Source: Eimeria necatrix (taxonomy: Eukaryota; Apicomplexa; Conoidasida; Eucoccidiorida; Eimeriidae). Taken from it: DNA of 64,000 nt. Where the stretch lies: the NCBI RefSeq assembly GCF_000499385.1, contig NW_013651701.1:4751-68750 (forward strand). Reading direction: 5' to 3'. This document shows, one piece after another, positions 44,997-55,905 of this stretch. The notes beneath the pieces were generated by a model. It saw only the letters and a list, made by a program, of their open reading frames with translations. It searched no databases and was not told the DNA's origin. Every line of letters starts with the position of its first letter. Position 1 is the stretch's first letter. Position numbers and translations under genes: made by a program.

Positions 44997-47900
44997 CTGT
45001 AAAGAACGAGCAGTCATGCACTGGTGGGTGGACACTAAATGTAAGACAACACAAGAAAACTACAAATACAATGCCAGTGTCACTGCGCCGCATGTGCACA
45101 CAAATGTTTGCGCTTGCATTTCTTCTCCGTGGAGATGATCGTCGCTGAGCATACATTACAGAGAATCCCCTTCTACCGGTACTCCGCAATTACTTTAAAC
45201 TAGAGACAAAAAAAAGGCAATCCACTCAAAACTAGCGCCGCGCGAAAGATACCAACGCAAGGCAACACAAACACAGCCCCGCTCCAGCGGACCTTCGACC
45301 TCCCACTTGCGCCACCCACATAAGACGGAATAAGCTTGCAACAAATTCTAGGGTGACATCGTCGTAATTCCCCTGTCACAACTGCTTGAGAGACAGCCAG
45401 TCAATACAATAAGGAGACCCCACACTCTTCGAAGCGCACGGATCCCAAGTGGCAGCGGTTTATCTGTAGCCCAAATGAATAAAATACTAAATATTCCAGG
45501 AATGAGGTGATTTTCGTCCGAGAGATAGATCAGCGACACAGATATGAACGCTCATTCCCCCCACAAGGCTGTGGTTGTTGGAGTGCTGCTGAAAGAGGGC
45601 TCGACGACTCACAGCTTGACCATTTTGTCGACTTTATTTGCAAATTCGGCAAGGTCTAAGCGCCTGGAAATCAATGCGAAAATCCCAGGTATCCTTGCTT
45701 TGGACGTTCTGGGCCCTGTTATGGTAGCATCGTTAAGCAGCAGCTGCAGTCCGCAAGGAAGCCGGTGCAACCCTCATCTTGCGACTTTGCGCAAGCCCCA
45801 CAACCCAAGTGGTGAAGCTGGACAAAATTTATAAAATTGACAATTAAAAAAGTAGTTGCATAGCTCAGATGGGATTATAAATGCATTTAACATTCTGAAG
45901 AGCTTACTATAGAGCGCCCTTGAGCAACGGGCAACCTGCTGTTTGACCGAAGTCCCTGGTGGCGCCTCTCCGCAGCTAGTATATTGCTGAGTTCTAACAG
46001 AAGAGAACAACACTTATCCACTTAATGCATAATAAGTGGACTTTGGACAGTACACAGGTAAAGCCAACGCAGATATCACTGAACAATAGCAAAACTCCGA
46101 ATCGATGTGGCTGTTGCGTAAAACAGTAAAGGGCTGGACGGCAATGCAGCATCCGTTGTCTCCAGGCGCGGTGTCGAATTTTCTAACGATACACTAGTAA
46201 TTCGCCAACTGATTGCCGAAGTAGAGCAACTAAAGTGAATGACCAGGCAAGCACATCAGAAGGGCAAGCTCCTTGCACGAGGAAAAATCTAAGACATGAA
46301 GGCAGGATCTCACGATAACCTTTATTGACCTTGTGGGGTTATGCTTTGGCAATAGGGCGGTATAGCATGGGTGATGAATCTGTGTGTTAAGTGGCTATAT
46401 TAGTTTCCCTACCCTACTGCAATAGATGCATTTCAGGGGTGCTAGTCATGAGCAACTAACGAATATTGGAGCAGCCGCTCAAAAATAAGCTCTGTATCCT
46501 CTTCCGTGCTGAGAAACTGAAAAATCTGGTTAGACCTAAGAGGAAAAGGAATCAAGAAAGCTATACCGGAGGTTTTGCAGCAATAGCAAGGCACAGTGAA
46601 AAATAATATACCATCGCAAAGCTTCTAGTTCGCAAAATTGCATAGAGGAATAATAAAACTATAATCGCAGTAGAAGCCCTGGCTTCCTCCCGCAGACCCT
46701 GTCTCGCCATATAGAAATGGGGGAGTACACACCCGCGGCACTTCACGCCTACAAGAAGTGCAAACAGGTGCAACTACAAGCTAAAAGGACAGCATCAGAA
46801 TACATGCAGGAGATATGTGAGCTGCCATAAAATGGGCCTCATTTTCCCGCCTGTCTGAACCTTGGCAATCTTGGTTGTGGAGCATGAAGACAGCCCACGT
46901 GAGCCAAGCATGCGCTTGCCAGCCAACTATCAAGAGCTGAATCCCTCTACAGCTGCCCTTTGCTTGCTCTTACCCCCTATTTAAACTGAACAAGAAGTGC
47001 TGCAAAATGTATTTTCGCGCTGCATATTGAGTGAGGTTATATTTTCTTCCATGCGGCCAAGGAAGGCCGATAAACGGAAGTTTCCCGCCCAGTCTCTGCG
47101 TCTAATCATAACTCGCACGTGTTTAGCGGGAGTTTTCTGTTCTGCGTATCAGCATTCATGTTACACACTGGAGCGCTTAGCACCCGTTTCTGTTCATGAG
47201 AGAATTCGGCAGCGCCTAAATTGGGGGTATTCTGGTAAGCGTATAGCATTGAGACGGGTCATGGTTTGGGTGCGGCAGCGCACCAGGAGACTTAAGGACT
47301 TTGCCAGTGTGTCCCCCACCGACTCTTCAAATCCTGTCTGTGAAGAACACCTCTAGCCTGTTCCACCAGATGTGACTTCGGGTTCATGGGCCGCTGCTCC
47401 ATCTTCCAATCCTTTCGGCCCGTTATCTAGTCCACATTGCCATACGAAACCCAAATAGTGAGCGCGTGTCAGGTTTTTTCCTAAGAAGTCGTGTTGATCA
47501 CCGCGTTCTTAATTCTACCTGTAGGACTGGGTGGACGGGGCCATGACTTTCAAAAAGCTAGAATGTCAATGTGCTCGTCTACTCTACTAACTGTCATAGT
47601 ATTTACATACTCTTGATACTTACCCGGCAAGAACCATTCGCTAATATGTGAATCTAACTGCTAGGTTCCCTCACAATAGGTCACCAACACAATCACCCAT
47701 ATGGACTGCAACGTGTGGTATAGCGCCTAGGCCCTAGCATGCTAAGAAGGCCATACTTAATCAGTTTGTTGTTTAGGCAGAGGCACGGCTGTTCACACGT
47801 AACATGTGCCGAGAACGCTCCGCGGTTTACACAGTCGTTCTCAGGCCCGTGGAAAATCGAGACCAAAATACCCTCATGCAATACAGTAGGTGAGACATGA

Positions 47901-48492
47901 ATCATACGCTGTCCAAACGAATGTAATAACAAATCTAAATGTCTGTAAAACGTATATCGGGCGGCAAAGCAGTCTCCTGCCCGTCAAGAGGGGTCGATTG
48001 TCAAGGGAGCGTTCACAGCAGCATGGAGGGAGCTGAAGCTTTACTAATAGCTTCTGCTGTGCTCTTGACAAGTGCCAGCAGAGAAGCAGCGAAATATGAA
48101 TGATAGTCCACGTAAAAAGATAATTCCGTAGGCCCCTGTCGATGGATGCAGCTCGAGCTTCTCGGGGCCGAAAGCTGCGACACTTCTCTGGTGGGTACCT
48201 GTCGTGATCGATCGAGATGCAACTTTGGTCGCGATATGGAGCTTCGACGAAGTTACATCACGTTCTCTTAGATTTTTGTTTAAAGTGAATTCATTTTTAA
48301 GTTTGGGAAGCAGAACTTTTTAGATATCATCCTGTCTGTCGGTCCTGCGGTCGAGTGACCGCTCATTGGCGAGCGTTCAAGACGCTACGCTGTTGGTGTT
48401 ACATTCTCTTTTTCAGTTTTTCTATTGATTGAAGTTTTTTAACCTATTTGGAAATTCCAGGGGAACGAGACAGCAGTGTTGAGGCGTCAGAG
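44997..48492. other. Long stretch without a supported gene
   Basis: It should contain the RPL27 first exon and promoter. A plus-strand open frame of 119 codons (46997-47356, internal ATG at 47053, basic) and one at 45544-45834 are the only candidates. Neither shows splice context or a known motif, and both are judged probably non-coding. Confidence 0.4.
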
Positions 48493-51400
48493 ATGGGGAG
48501 GGGTCTACAGTACCTGCGCCGATGCAGGGCGCCGAGGACTCGCGTCTTCTTCTTTCTCACATTGTCACTGTTGCTTTCTCAGTGGCAGGGTAAGATTCTT
48601 TGGTAATCGAAAAAACTATAGTTTGACGCTGCTAAATATGCCATTGTGAGCTCTCTTGGGCACAGCACACCTGTTCCTCCCTGTCTGCATGTGACCTTAT
48701 TTGCAGGGACGTTTACTGCAGATCCAAATGGTGAGCGACTTCAAAGCGAAGAGCCATGCCGCTTATTCTGGTCTACTAAGCTCTTTTATAAGCTGTCTTT
48801 TACCTGCCTTTTCATATATGTCTTATTGAGACGACTGCAGTAGCATGCACTTGCCGCAGGACTTCCCTTAAGGAACTCACGTGTGACTCAACCGCTTCAG
48901 ACTGTCGGGACGTTATATTCATGAAGGGAACAACACTGATTGTGGTAGACCCACATGTTTTGTGGCTGCTCAGGGGCAGGAGAGGGCGCTGGTTCTGACG
49001 AGGTTCAGCTGGAGGAGCCAATTCAAACACTGACCAGTCCAACACTAGCAGGTAGGTTTTCCAGTACCCAAGTGCTTCACGCAGCGTTGTTCACTTGTAC
49101 GTACTCGTACTGCTATCTTGCGAATTTGCGTATACTGGCTTGATAGTAGGAGTGTATAGTCCCCTTCTTGCTCAGGTTATGTGTGCGGAGACCACGGGAG
49201 GGCCAGTTGACTATGTGTGCGACGACAACATTGAAGCCATCTATGCAGCTGGTACATTTTAGTGTGGTTGTACCGCTAAACAGATGGCGGACCTTCCTGT
49301 TTCCGGTGCGCATGTTTGCAGTTGGGCGGGGACGGAGCCCCCGCAGCAATGTGACATCTCCAAGGCATGCCCCCTCAGGAGCTTCACCTTCTTCTGGTGT
49401 GTTTGCTGGTTAGGGAGGAGGAGGGGATTAGAGTTCGCTTTCACACCAGAGGGAAGCGTCGTGTCAGTCGATTTGCGCTGCTGTCCCTCTCCTATCAGCT
49501 GTGCCACTGGCTTTGTGAAGTTCTTAATGCGACTCTTATTTTTATAGGCACCCCCTCAAGTGGATCACGTAAAAGTTCGCCTTCAGGGTCTTCCCCCAGC
49601 AAATCAAGTCCCTCTTCAGGCGGTAAGAGTGCACTCGGAGCTTTGTGGATTGGTTTTTTTGGCAGAGGCAATTTGAATCGAGAATTCAGGACGAGCAGAG
49701 CCTGCTGTAGTAGCGGCCCTCCCCTCTATGCTATATGCTATGTAATTCTGCCGCCAGAGGTGCTTGGGTTTTTCAGCTCGTCAAGCCCTTAAACGACTGA
49801 GACGTTCTCTTCCGAAGGAAGCTCCATCAATCCGTAAGCGACTGCAAGTAGTTGGTTCATTGCGTAGGGCTATTCCTGCTCCCTTGAATTTGTTGTAGTT
49901 ATCGTAGGGGAACTGTGTGCCTGCGTTCCAGCTTATTGCATGGAATTGTTGTGCTGCGGAGTGCGTACAGAGACCAGGGCTGTACAGGAGTTCATTTCCG
50001 CTGAGCTGGCTCAAGGGGATACCTCCCGGGAGGATTTGATGAGAGCTGTTATAACACTTGCAGGGGAGGGCCACAAATTTGTGGAGGGAGACGTGCCAGC
50101 GACAAGGACGCATCTCCTGAGGAGCACTGCGAATAGTTTGCAACTTGGCCCAGGTAGGGAGCGTCTGTCATCGTCAGCTGCGGTAGAGACCCGGTGCAGG
50201 ACACTGCACCACACACAGCGGGAGGCGCGTTTTTTTTCCCTTTGTTGCGTTGTATCCGTTTCACCTCAGGGCACTGGCTGGATAGTTGTGACCTGGATGT
50301 GCTGAGCTCAGGGGATCTACGAAGGCTCACCCGTGAGGCAAGCAGCGCTCCTTCACTGAAGGGGACTGCAAAGTCGGGAGAACTCTCCCCAGTGCGGTCA
50401 GAATCACCTACCAGCGACTCATCTGCGCCATTGACCTTCCCCAGCTCAGCGGATGTATCGCCGTCAGCTTCACCTCCTATGGCCTTGTCGCCTGAGCCGT
50501 CTGAATCTGAATTTCCAGTTGATGCGAGTCCGCTGTTGAAGCGGCTTGTGTCGCCTGACCCACCAGAGGCTCAGGGACCCAGCGCCGGACCGTCAGGACA
50601 GAGCGAGCTAGCAGCTGGCTCTGTTGAGGAGACATTATCCCCATTGGTTGAGGAGAGCTGGATAACGGAAGTGAAAAAGTTGTTGGCAGATGTGCCGTCT
50701 GCGCCGGCAGATGAGAAGCCGTCTCGATACTCTCCTGAAACTCAGCAGGTGCTTGATGAGATACCGGATCTACCAGGCGCACTGATATCAGAATCTACCG
50801 AAGAATTACTGGGCTTTTCCCCGTACATTGGAGTTCCTTCACAAGAAAAGCAATCGCCTGATATGGAAGGAGAACCAAGTCGTGAGACCTCCTTTGTGGG
50901 CCCACCGGCAAGCGACACTCACGAAGAGGCTTTGGATGACCTTAGACGGCAGGTGGACTTGATCATAGAAGAGTTGCAACAGGCATCTGAAGAGTATGAA
51001 GGGGGGTCAACAGCTGCCAAGGCTGCAGAGGAAGAGCCCAGGGATAGGTTAGACGAAGGAGGAGCAAGGCCGATGGATGAACATGGGCCCGCTGAAGGAG
51101 AACGTGGCGCTAGTGGTTTTGTCTCTGGAGTTCCAGGTCCTGTTCATGCTGAGGGTGAAGATTCGCCTGTGAGCAGTGAGGCATCAACAGTTGCCTTGGA
51201 GGAGACACCTTATGCAGCCTCCCAGCCTTCTAGCTCAGGGAGCTGGCGAGGAAGTCAGTCTTTCGAGCAGAAGCACGTTGTCACGGAATTCCGGCGAGAG
51301 CGTCCGAGACTTTGGGAAAGGACGAAGTCTGCTGCGCAGAAGCACAAGGGAATGTTTCTTGTGGCAGGAGGGGTGGTACTAGCCACAGCCATCATAGCAG

Positions 51401-52230
51401 GACTTGTTTTTGTCCACAAGAAAATAGGACCTCGCATTCCTATTTCCAGCCCGCTGGTAAGCACAATAGAATCAAAGAAGTGCCATGTCCTGGTTGATTT
51501 TGAGAAGGCTCACAACCTCAAGGGTATGGGACGAGTGGTAGGAATCGAAGGAGTGAAAGTGAACAATACGAAGCGGATCCTGACAGTGACGTATTTGGAG
51601 AAACCAGCCGTAAGGAGCTCGCGAGGTTGGGAGATGTTCAAATGGTTAAAGCATCGTCTTAGCTTCGGGAAGTCTCTTGTTCGCCGAGTAGAAACGCTGG
51701 CCTTCCCTGAATCTTGCATGGCGGCTTCTCATTCCAGTTTCCAAGTGGCAGAAACAAACGGGCACGTTGCGCGGATGTTGGTAGATTTGGACCTAAATCC
51801 TGGTCCTCTGACTGTCCCGAGGGAGGTTTTGGAGAACGACGAAATAGACGAACTGTTGAGCAGGTATGAGCAGGACTCTCAATGGAAGCTTTATGAAGAC
51901 TGCGTGATGCACATCACTGTAGATCGTCCATTCGAAGGGTCACCGCTTGTACAAGTGGAACCTGCTCGGGGTCGGGTCAGCTTCCAGAACCCTGAACTGC
52001 ATCATCTTAGTAGCGAGCTTCCCCGGAATTGCGATTGGAGGGAGCCCTCGAGGCTCCGGATTGTATACAAGAGCCAGGCTAGTGCCCCGCTTGATGTGCT
52101 TTTAATGATGACTGCGGCGGACCCACCTTTGGAAGATAGCGTAAATCTCGACAGAGGATATGGGGACGCAACTTTACATGAAGACAGCGATGACGTTTTG
52201 TACGACATCCGCACATTATTTGAAGAGTGA
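48493..52230 (+). CDS. Signal-peptide, single-TM protein with Ser/Pro-rich N-terminal half, eight exons
   Basis: Exons 48493-48589, 48707-48730, 48974-49051, 49322-49396, 49548-49622, 49777-49833, 49932-50153 and 50270-52230 total 2589 nt, 862 residues. The first exon is a signal sequence (RVFFFLTLSLLLSQWQ after a basic start). Exons 2-6 are tiny and Ser/Pro/Gly-rich. Exon 7 encodes a compact segment (VRTETRAVQEFISAELAQGD). The large exon has a Ser/Pro/Glu-rich stretch, an acidic helix (ALDDLRRQVDLIIEELQQ), a transmembrane segment near residue 570 (GMFLVAGGVVLATAIIAGLV, encoded at about 51349-51410) and a folded-looking C-terminal region ending LYDIRTLFEE. All seven introns are phase 1. No homologous family is recognised; a secretory or surface location is inferred. 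Confidence 0.85.
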
Positions 52231-53211
52231 AGACAAACAACAAACCAGCCTGCCAGCAATCGCAGTTACTGAGCGGCCCATGTACGCAAAGTACATGTTG
52301 CGTTTTCTTCGATTGTAAACCTTTGGGATGTTAATGAAGGTCCCAGTGCCGCCAGTCGAAGAGTGCTAGTGCAGGGCAGCTGGTTGCTGTCTGCACAGCA
52401 TGGAAGAACGTTTGAAGTGCTGTGCTGTGCTCTAATTGTAGTGCTCTTTGTGCCTAATGCTATCTTTTTAACTCGCTCTATGAGCCTCTCGTCCCATGAT
52501 TTTTATGTTGAAGGGGAGACTGCCGCATGGCAGACAGCTCTCCACTACCTTCTGCACTCCGGCCGTGCGACTAGGAGCTTGTGGGCCTCGCAGTCGGAAG
52601 CTGTAGAATTTGTTTTTTTTTGGCATTTCAGTTTTCTACTGGTGGGACCGCCCTTTGGACGCACTGTATGCTTTAGTCCTTGCATCCACTTGTTGACCCG
52701 GCGGTGGGTTGGGAACACGTGATGCCGCTGCTGTTCAGGCGGCTTACGATTCGGCAGGTGTATTGCTGACTTGGGGTGACGGGACGCCGTAGCCAGTTTG
52801 CACGGCTCAGGAGCTGTACCTGCTGGGCGGGGGTAGCGTCGTGCGGCTCCCAGCTCACGCTGCACGGGATTCGTCCCGAGATACAGTACTGGGTGCCGTA
52901 GGGAATGTAGTAATCATTATGGCTGCAAGGTTCTCGCAGAATCTGGGCCTCATAGTGTTACCATGAATAGTATTCACCGTATCCAGGTGCCTGCTCTATT
53001 CATGCTATGCGCAGCGGACACTGTATCCTTTTTTAGTCAAGCCTCTTGCACGCAATACACCTGTGTGTTCACTAAGGCTAGCGGAGCTTATTTCCTGTCG
53101 GTTACGCCTATGGGCACTCGAGTCTGGTGCTGTCACGCTTGTAGTTAAAATCATATAAAAGACATCGCTTTAACGTATTGGCATCATTTACAGGCATTGC
53201 ACTGTTCTTTG
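52231..53211. other. Shared 3' region of two converging membrane-protein genes
   Basis: Open frames here are short and without protein character. It separates the stop codons of the genes at 48493-52230 (plus) and 53212-54762 (minus). Confidence 0.4.
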
Positions 53212-54762
53212 TTAGTATGCAAACAAGGAAAGCGGTAGCTCTGGGAGGAAGCAACGATCGAAGTCGGGCACTTCCGGCCTGAATGTGTCCCTACGATAGG
53301 TAGAAAGGGCTCGTCTCGCTTCCCAAAACTGACTTTCATGCAACGACTCTTCGCTTGGTTCTTCTGTGGTCAGCTGCTCTGCAGGAGCGCCCTTATCGCC
53401 AGCCTCTAGCGGCCGCTCATCCTGTGGCTCCTGCTGGGAATCGTACGTGTACGTATTCTCAGTTCTTTTACTTTGCAGGCCTTCTGCTGCGGTGACCTCA
53501 TCCGAATTGGTCTGAATCATGTGGTGCGATTGAATGAACGCTTCAAAGAACCTGCGGTCCATATCCAGGCTTTTGATTGTGTGGTTCGCAAGCTCGACTA
53601 GAGCAGGCCGGAAGTCTCCCGTAAGATACTCCAGCTCCTCTTCACACAAGCCGGGAGGAAGGTTTTCTTTGTCTAGAATGTCAACAACATCGTCAATCAT
53701 GCGCTCATACTGCATGCGCAGCGAGCGTTGTTTCCTCAGCACCTCCGCAACTTCTTCGTTCAGTACTGGCCGGCTCTGCTCCACTTTCGCATGGAGCGCA
53801 TCGCATGCATTCCTATATACAGAGTACGCTATTTGTCTCCTGCGACTCTGCGCCGCGAGGTGGAAGAATATGGCAAACGCAGACTGATGAGTAAGCCTGT
53901 TGAGTGCTTTGTAGTCACTGAGGCACTTGCGGATGGCAGTAACCGCCCCTGAAGTTTTCACTTCGCCATTTATACCCAGCGACTCATCGTCAATACTATA
54001 CAACTCTGCAATTTCTTTCTCGACCTTCGAATGCTGCGGCAGGCGGTCGTCAATCCTAAGTCGCAGCCTTCGACGCATCCAAAACATCCAGGCGTGCAAC
54101 CTCGCGAAGAACGTTGCAGAGAAAATAGAGAAAGCAAGCACAAATATTCCAAATAGCCACTGACGTCGGGCTGCAACTTTATTGGCTGTAGTTTCCTGAA
54201 GGCTTCCGGTGATTCCCGGCGATGATGCAGCACCGGCTCCAGACGGGGAGCTGGACGGGTAAGGTCGCGAACTGCTGGTGGGCACGGCAGAGTCTGCGAC
54301 CTTTTTGAGCACTGGCGCGGCAAATCTCAGCTGGTATGCAGCAAGGATCATGGCTAGCATTCCACCCAGCAGAGCCCAGGTTCCCGAGGCCCACTGGCGA
54401 TTTCTTCGCTCAGCATCGGCACGGTAACTGCGTTGGCGGAAGTCGGACGAAGGCAAAGCACCTAATTCCTCTAGGTCCTTATCTAGAGACGAGGAGAACG
54501 GTGCTGAATGCGAAGAAGGAGATGATGACCAAGTAGGGACGCTGCTACGGAGGGAGTCGGATCTGCTGCCGTCTGCAGCATATCCACTGCCGTCTGCAGC
54601 ATACGGATCAAAAAAAAAGTCCGCGCCGGGGGAGGAGCCGTTTTTCTGTCCCTCAATGCGGCGGACCACCAGCCTGGGCTTTGGTGGCATAGCTCTTATT
54701 GGACGTAACTTCGGGTGGAAGTGGCCCGGTGGCGGAACTGCAGGAGTCCTGGTTGCCGCCAT
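53212..54762 (-). CDS. Two-transmembrane hypothetical protein, single exon
   Basis: An open frame of 516 residues with an ATG start and no internal intron. The N-terminus is Pro/Arg-rich (MAATRTPAVPPPGHFHPK) with a duplicated YAADGS motif encoded by two copies of CTGCCGTCTGCAGCATA at 54580-54620. Hydrophobic segments are WALLGGMLAMILAAYQLRFA and WLFGIFVLAFSIFSATFFA, separated by a Ser/Pro-rich loop. The remaining 250 or so residues are charged and helical (EEVAEVLRKQRSLRMQYERM). No cleavable signal peptide is evident. Codon use and length make it clearly coding. No family recognised. It converges on the eight-exon TM gene and meets a small plus-strand frame head to head. Confidence 0.8.
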   Translation of the reverse strand: MAATRTPAVPPPGHFHPKLRPIRAMPPKPRLVVRRIEGQKNGSSPGADFFFDPYAADGSGYAADGSRSDSLRSSVPTWSSSPSSHSAPFSSSLDKDLEELGALPSSDFRQRSYRADAERRNRQWASGTWALLGGMLAMILAAYQLRFAAPVLKKVADSAVPTSSSRPYPSSSPSGAGAASSPGITGSLQETTANKVAARRQWLFGIFVLAFSIFSATFFARLHAWMFWMRRRLRLRIDDRLPQHSKVEKEIAELYSIDDESLGINGEVKTSGAVTAIRKCLSDYKALNRLTHQSAFAIFFHLAAQSRRRQIAYSVYRNACDALHAKVEQSRPVLNEEVAEVLRKQRSLRMQYERMIDDVVDILDKENLPPGLCEEELEYLTGDFRPALVELANHTIKSLDMDRRFFEAFIQSHHMIQTNSDEVTAAEGLQSKRTENTYTYDSQQEPQDERPLEAGDKGAPAEQLTTEEPSEESLHESQFWEARRALSTYRRDTFRPEVPDFDRCFLPELPLSLFAY

Positions 54763-55051
54763 GGCTCATTTTGCTCCATGTCTTCCGTGTCTTGTCGTTT
54801 TTCCCCACTTCCTTCTCGCTCCGTCAAACGGCAAATGTTTCAAAAACCTTGCGGACGCAAAGGATATCTTTAAAAACTGCCCTTCGGCTGTTCCCGTGCC
54901 CACCGACTACTTGGACACAGAAGGGCTGCACGCTGCGTATGTGGATGTGAATGTCTTCGCCCCAAAATCTTCCCAGTTGTACTTCAGAAGGTCTGAAAAT
55001 GTTGAGAGCGTTTCCCCTCCAAAAAGGAATAACCAAAAATTTGACGTGTGA
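54761..55051 (+). CDS. Possible small secreted protein, divergent start overlap
   Basis: 96 codons starting at an ATG inside CCATGG that is also the start codon of the opposite gene. The N-terminus is moderately hydrophobic (FAPCLPCLVVFPHFLLAPS), followed by KNLADAKDIFKNC and a charged C-terminus (RRSENVESVSPPKRNNQ). The text is protein-like, but the antisense strand is open as well (54824-55159) and no family is recognised. Confidence 0.4.
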   Translation: MAHFAPCLPCLVVFPHFLLAPSNGKCFKNLADAKDIFKNCPSAVPVPTDYLDTEGLHAAYVDVNVFAPKSSQLYFRRSENVESVSPPKRNNQKFDV

Positions 55052-55440
55052 GAAAGGAACACCGCTGCGGATGGCGCCAGAGGTTCGCACCTGCAGGAAC
55101 AAACGGTCAGCCCTCAGGCGTTTCATAACATGCCTCACCCCTTCGATAAACACATGCAAGCATTAGTTGAATCAATTGGACTGGAAATTTTCATGCGCCT
55201 GTCTTCACCCTCGCAGACAGAACTGCGGCTGCTTCGAACTGGGGCCCGGACCCGCTGACGCCTGGAGCACCTCCAGCTGGGTGTTTGCCTTTACCCCAGC
55301 AATCGATTTCATGCAGTGACAGTTCCTTTGGAAAATCTAAAGGTTTTTGTGCTAATCTATCTGTCTTGAAAACAGTCATATCTTTTACTGGATCTGGAAT
55401 ATTTTTACGTCATTCCTTTAAGCGTGATGACAAAAGATGC

Positions 55441-55905
55441 TTAGCGCCTTGAGGCGCTCATGGTGCGCTCCCCATTTTTTCCCTGCACATACACTGGTTT
55501 TGTCCCGTAAGGTGGGCATGAGCTGCCTGTAGATTTCTTCACAGTTTTATTCCAGACAAAAGACACGTTTTTTCGCCCTGCCACGTGAACGTCTGAGAAG
55601 CCCACTTTTTCAGGTGGCCTGGCTGAACCCAAGCGGATGCTCTGGGCGAGAGTGAGGAGTTGGAATCCACCTATATGGCATTCTAAATCATATAACAGCA
55701 AGTCTAGTGCTATGACGACTGAAAAACTGAGAATTAGCTTGGACCACAGTAGCCCACAGCGTTTGTGCGATAAAGGGTTGGGCCGCAGAAACTGAGACGG
55801 AATTGTTGTACCATTCGCCGGAGAAGGCAAACGCCTTTTGCTTGAAAGTTTTGATTGATTATTTCGTCTCCGACTGCCCCTTCCCACACGACTGACTGCG
55901 GCCAC
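55441..55905 (-). CDS. Terminal exon of a small one-TM hypothetical protein
   Basis: The open block begins with GTG, not ATG, and is preceded by an acceptor-like CCGCAG, so an upstream exon carrying the start is likely. The block has a basic N-terminal half (SRRRNNQSKLSSKRRLP), one hydrophobic segment (LLWSKLILSFSVVIALDLLL) and a polar C-terminus with two N-glycosylation sequons (NVS, NKT). Length and lack of stops support coding; no family is recognised. Confidence 0.5.
   Translation of the reverse strand: MAAVSRVGRGSRRRNNQSKLSSKRRLPSPANGTTIPSQFLRPNPLSHKRCGLLWSKLILSFSVVIALDLLLYDLECHIGGFQLLTLAQSIRLGSARPPEKVGFSDVHVAGRKNVSFVWNKTVKKSTGSSCPPYGTKPVYVQGKNGERTMSASRR

Noticed and set aside
46997..47356. 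Basic 119-codon plus-strand frame
   Set aside because: Isolated, without recognised motif, leader or neighbour support.
49060..49270. Possible extra exon after acceptor TTGCTCAG at about 49175
   Set aside because: In the required phase it hits a stop within a dozen codons, whereas skipping it joins 49051 to 49322 perfectly.
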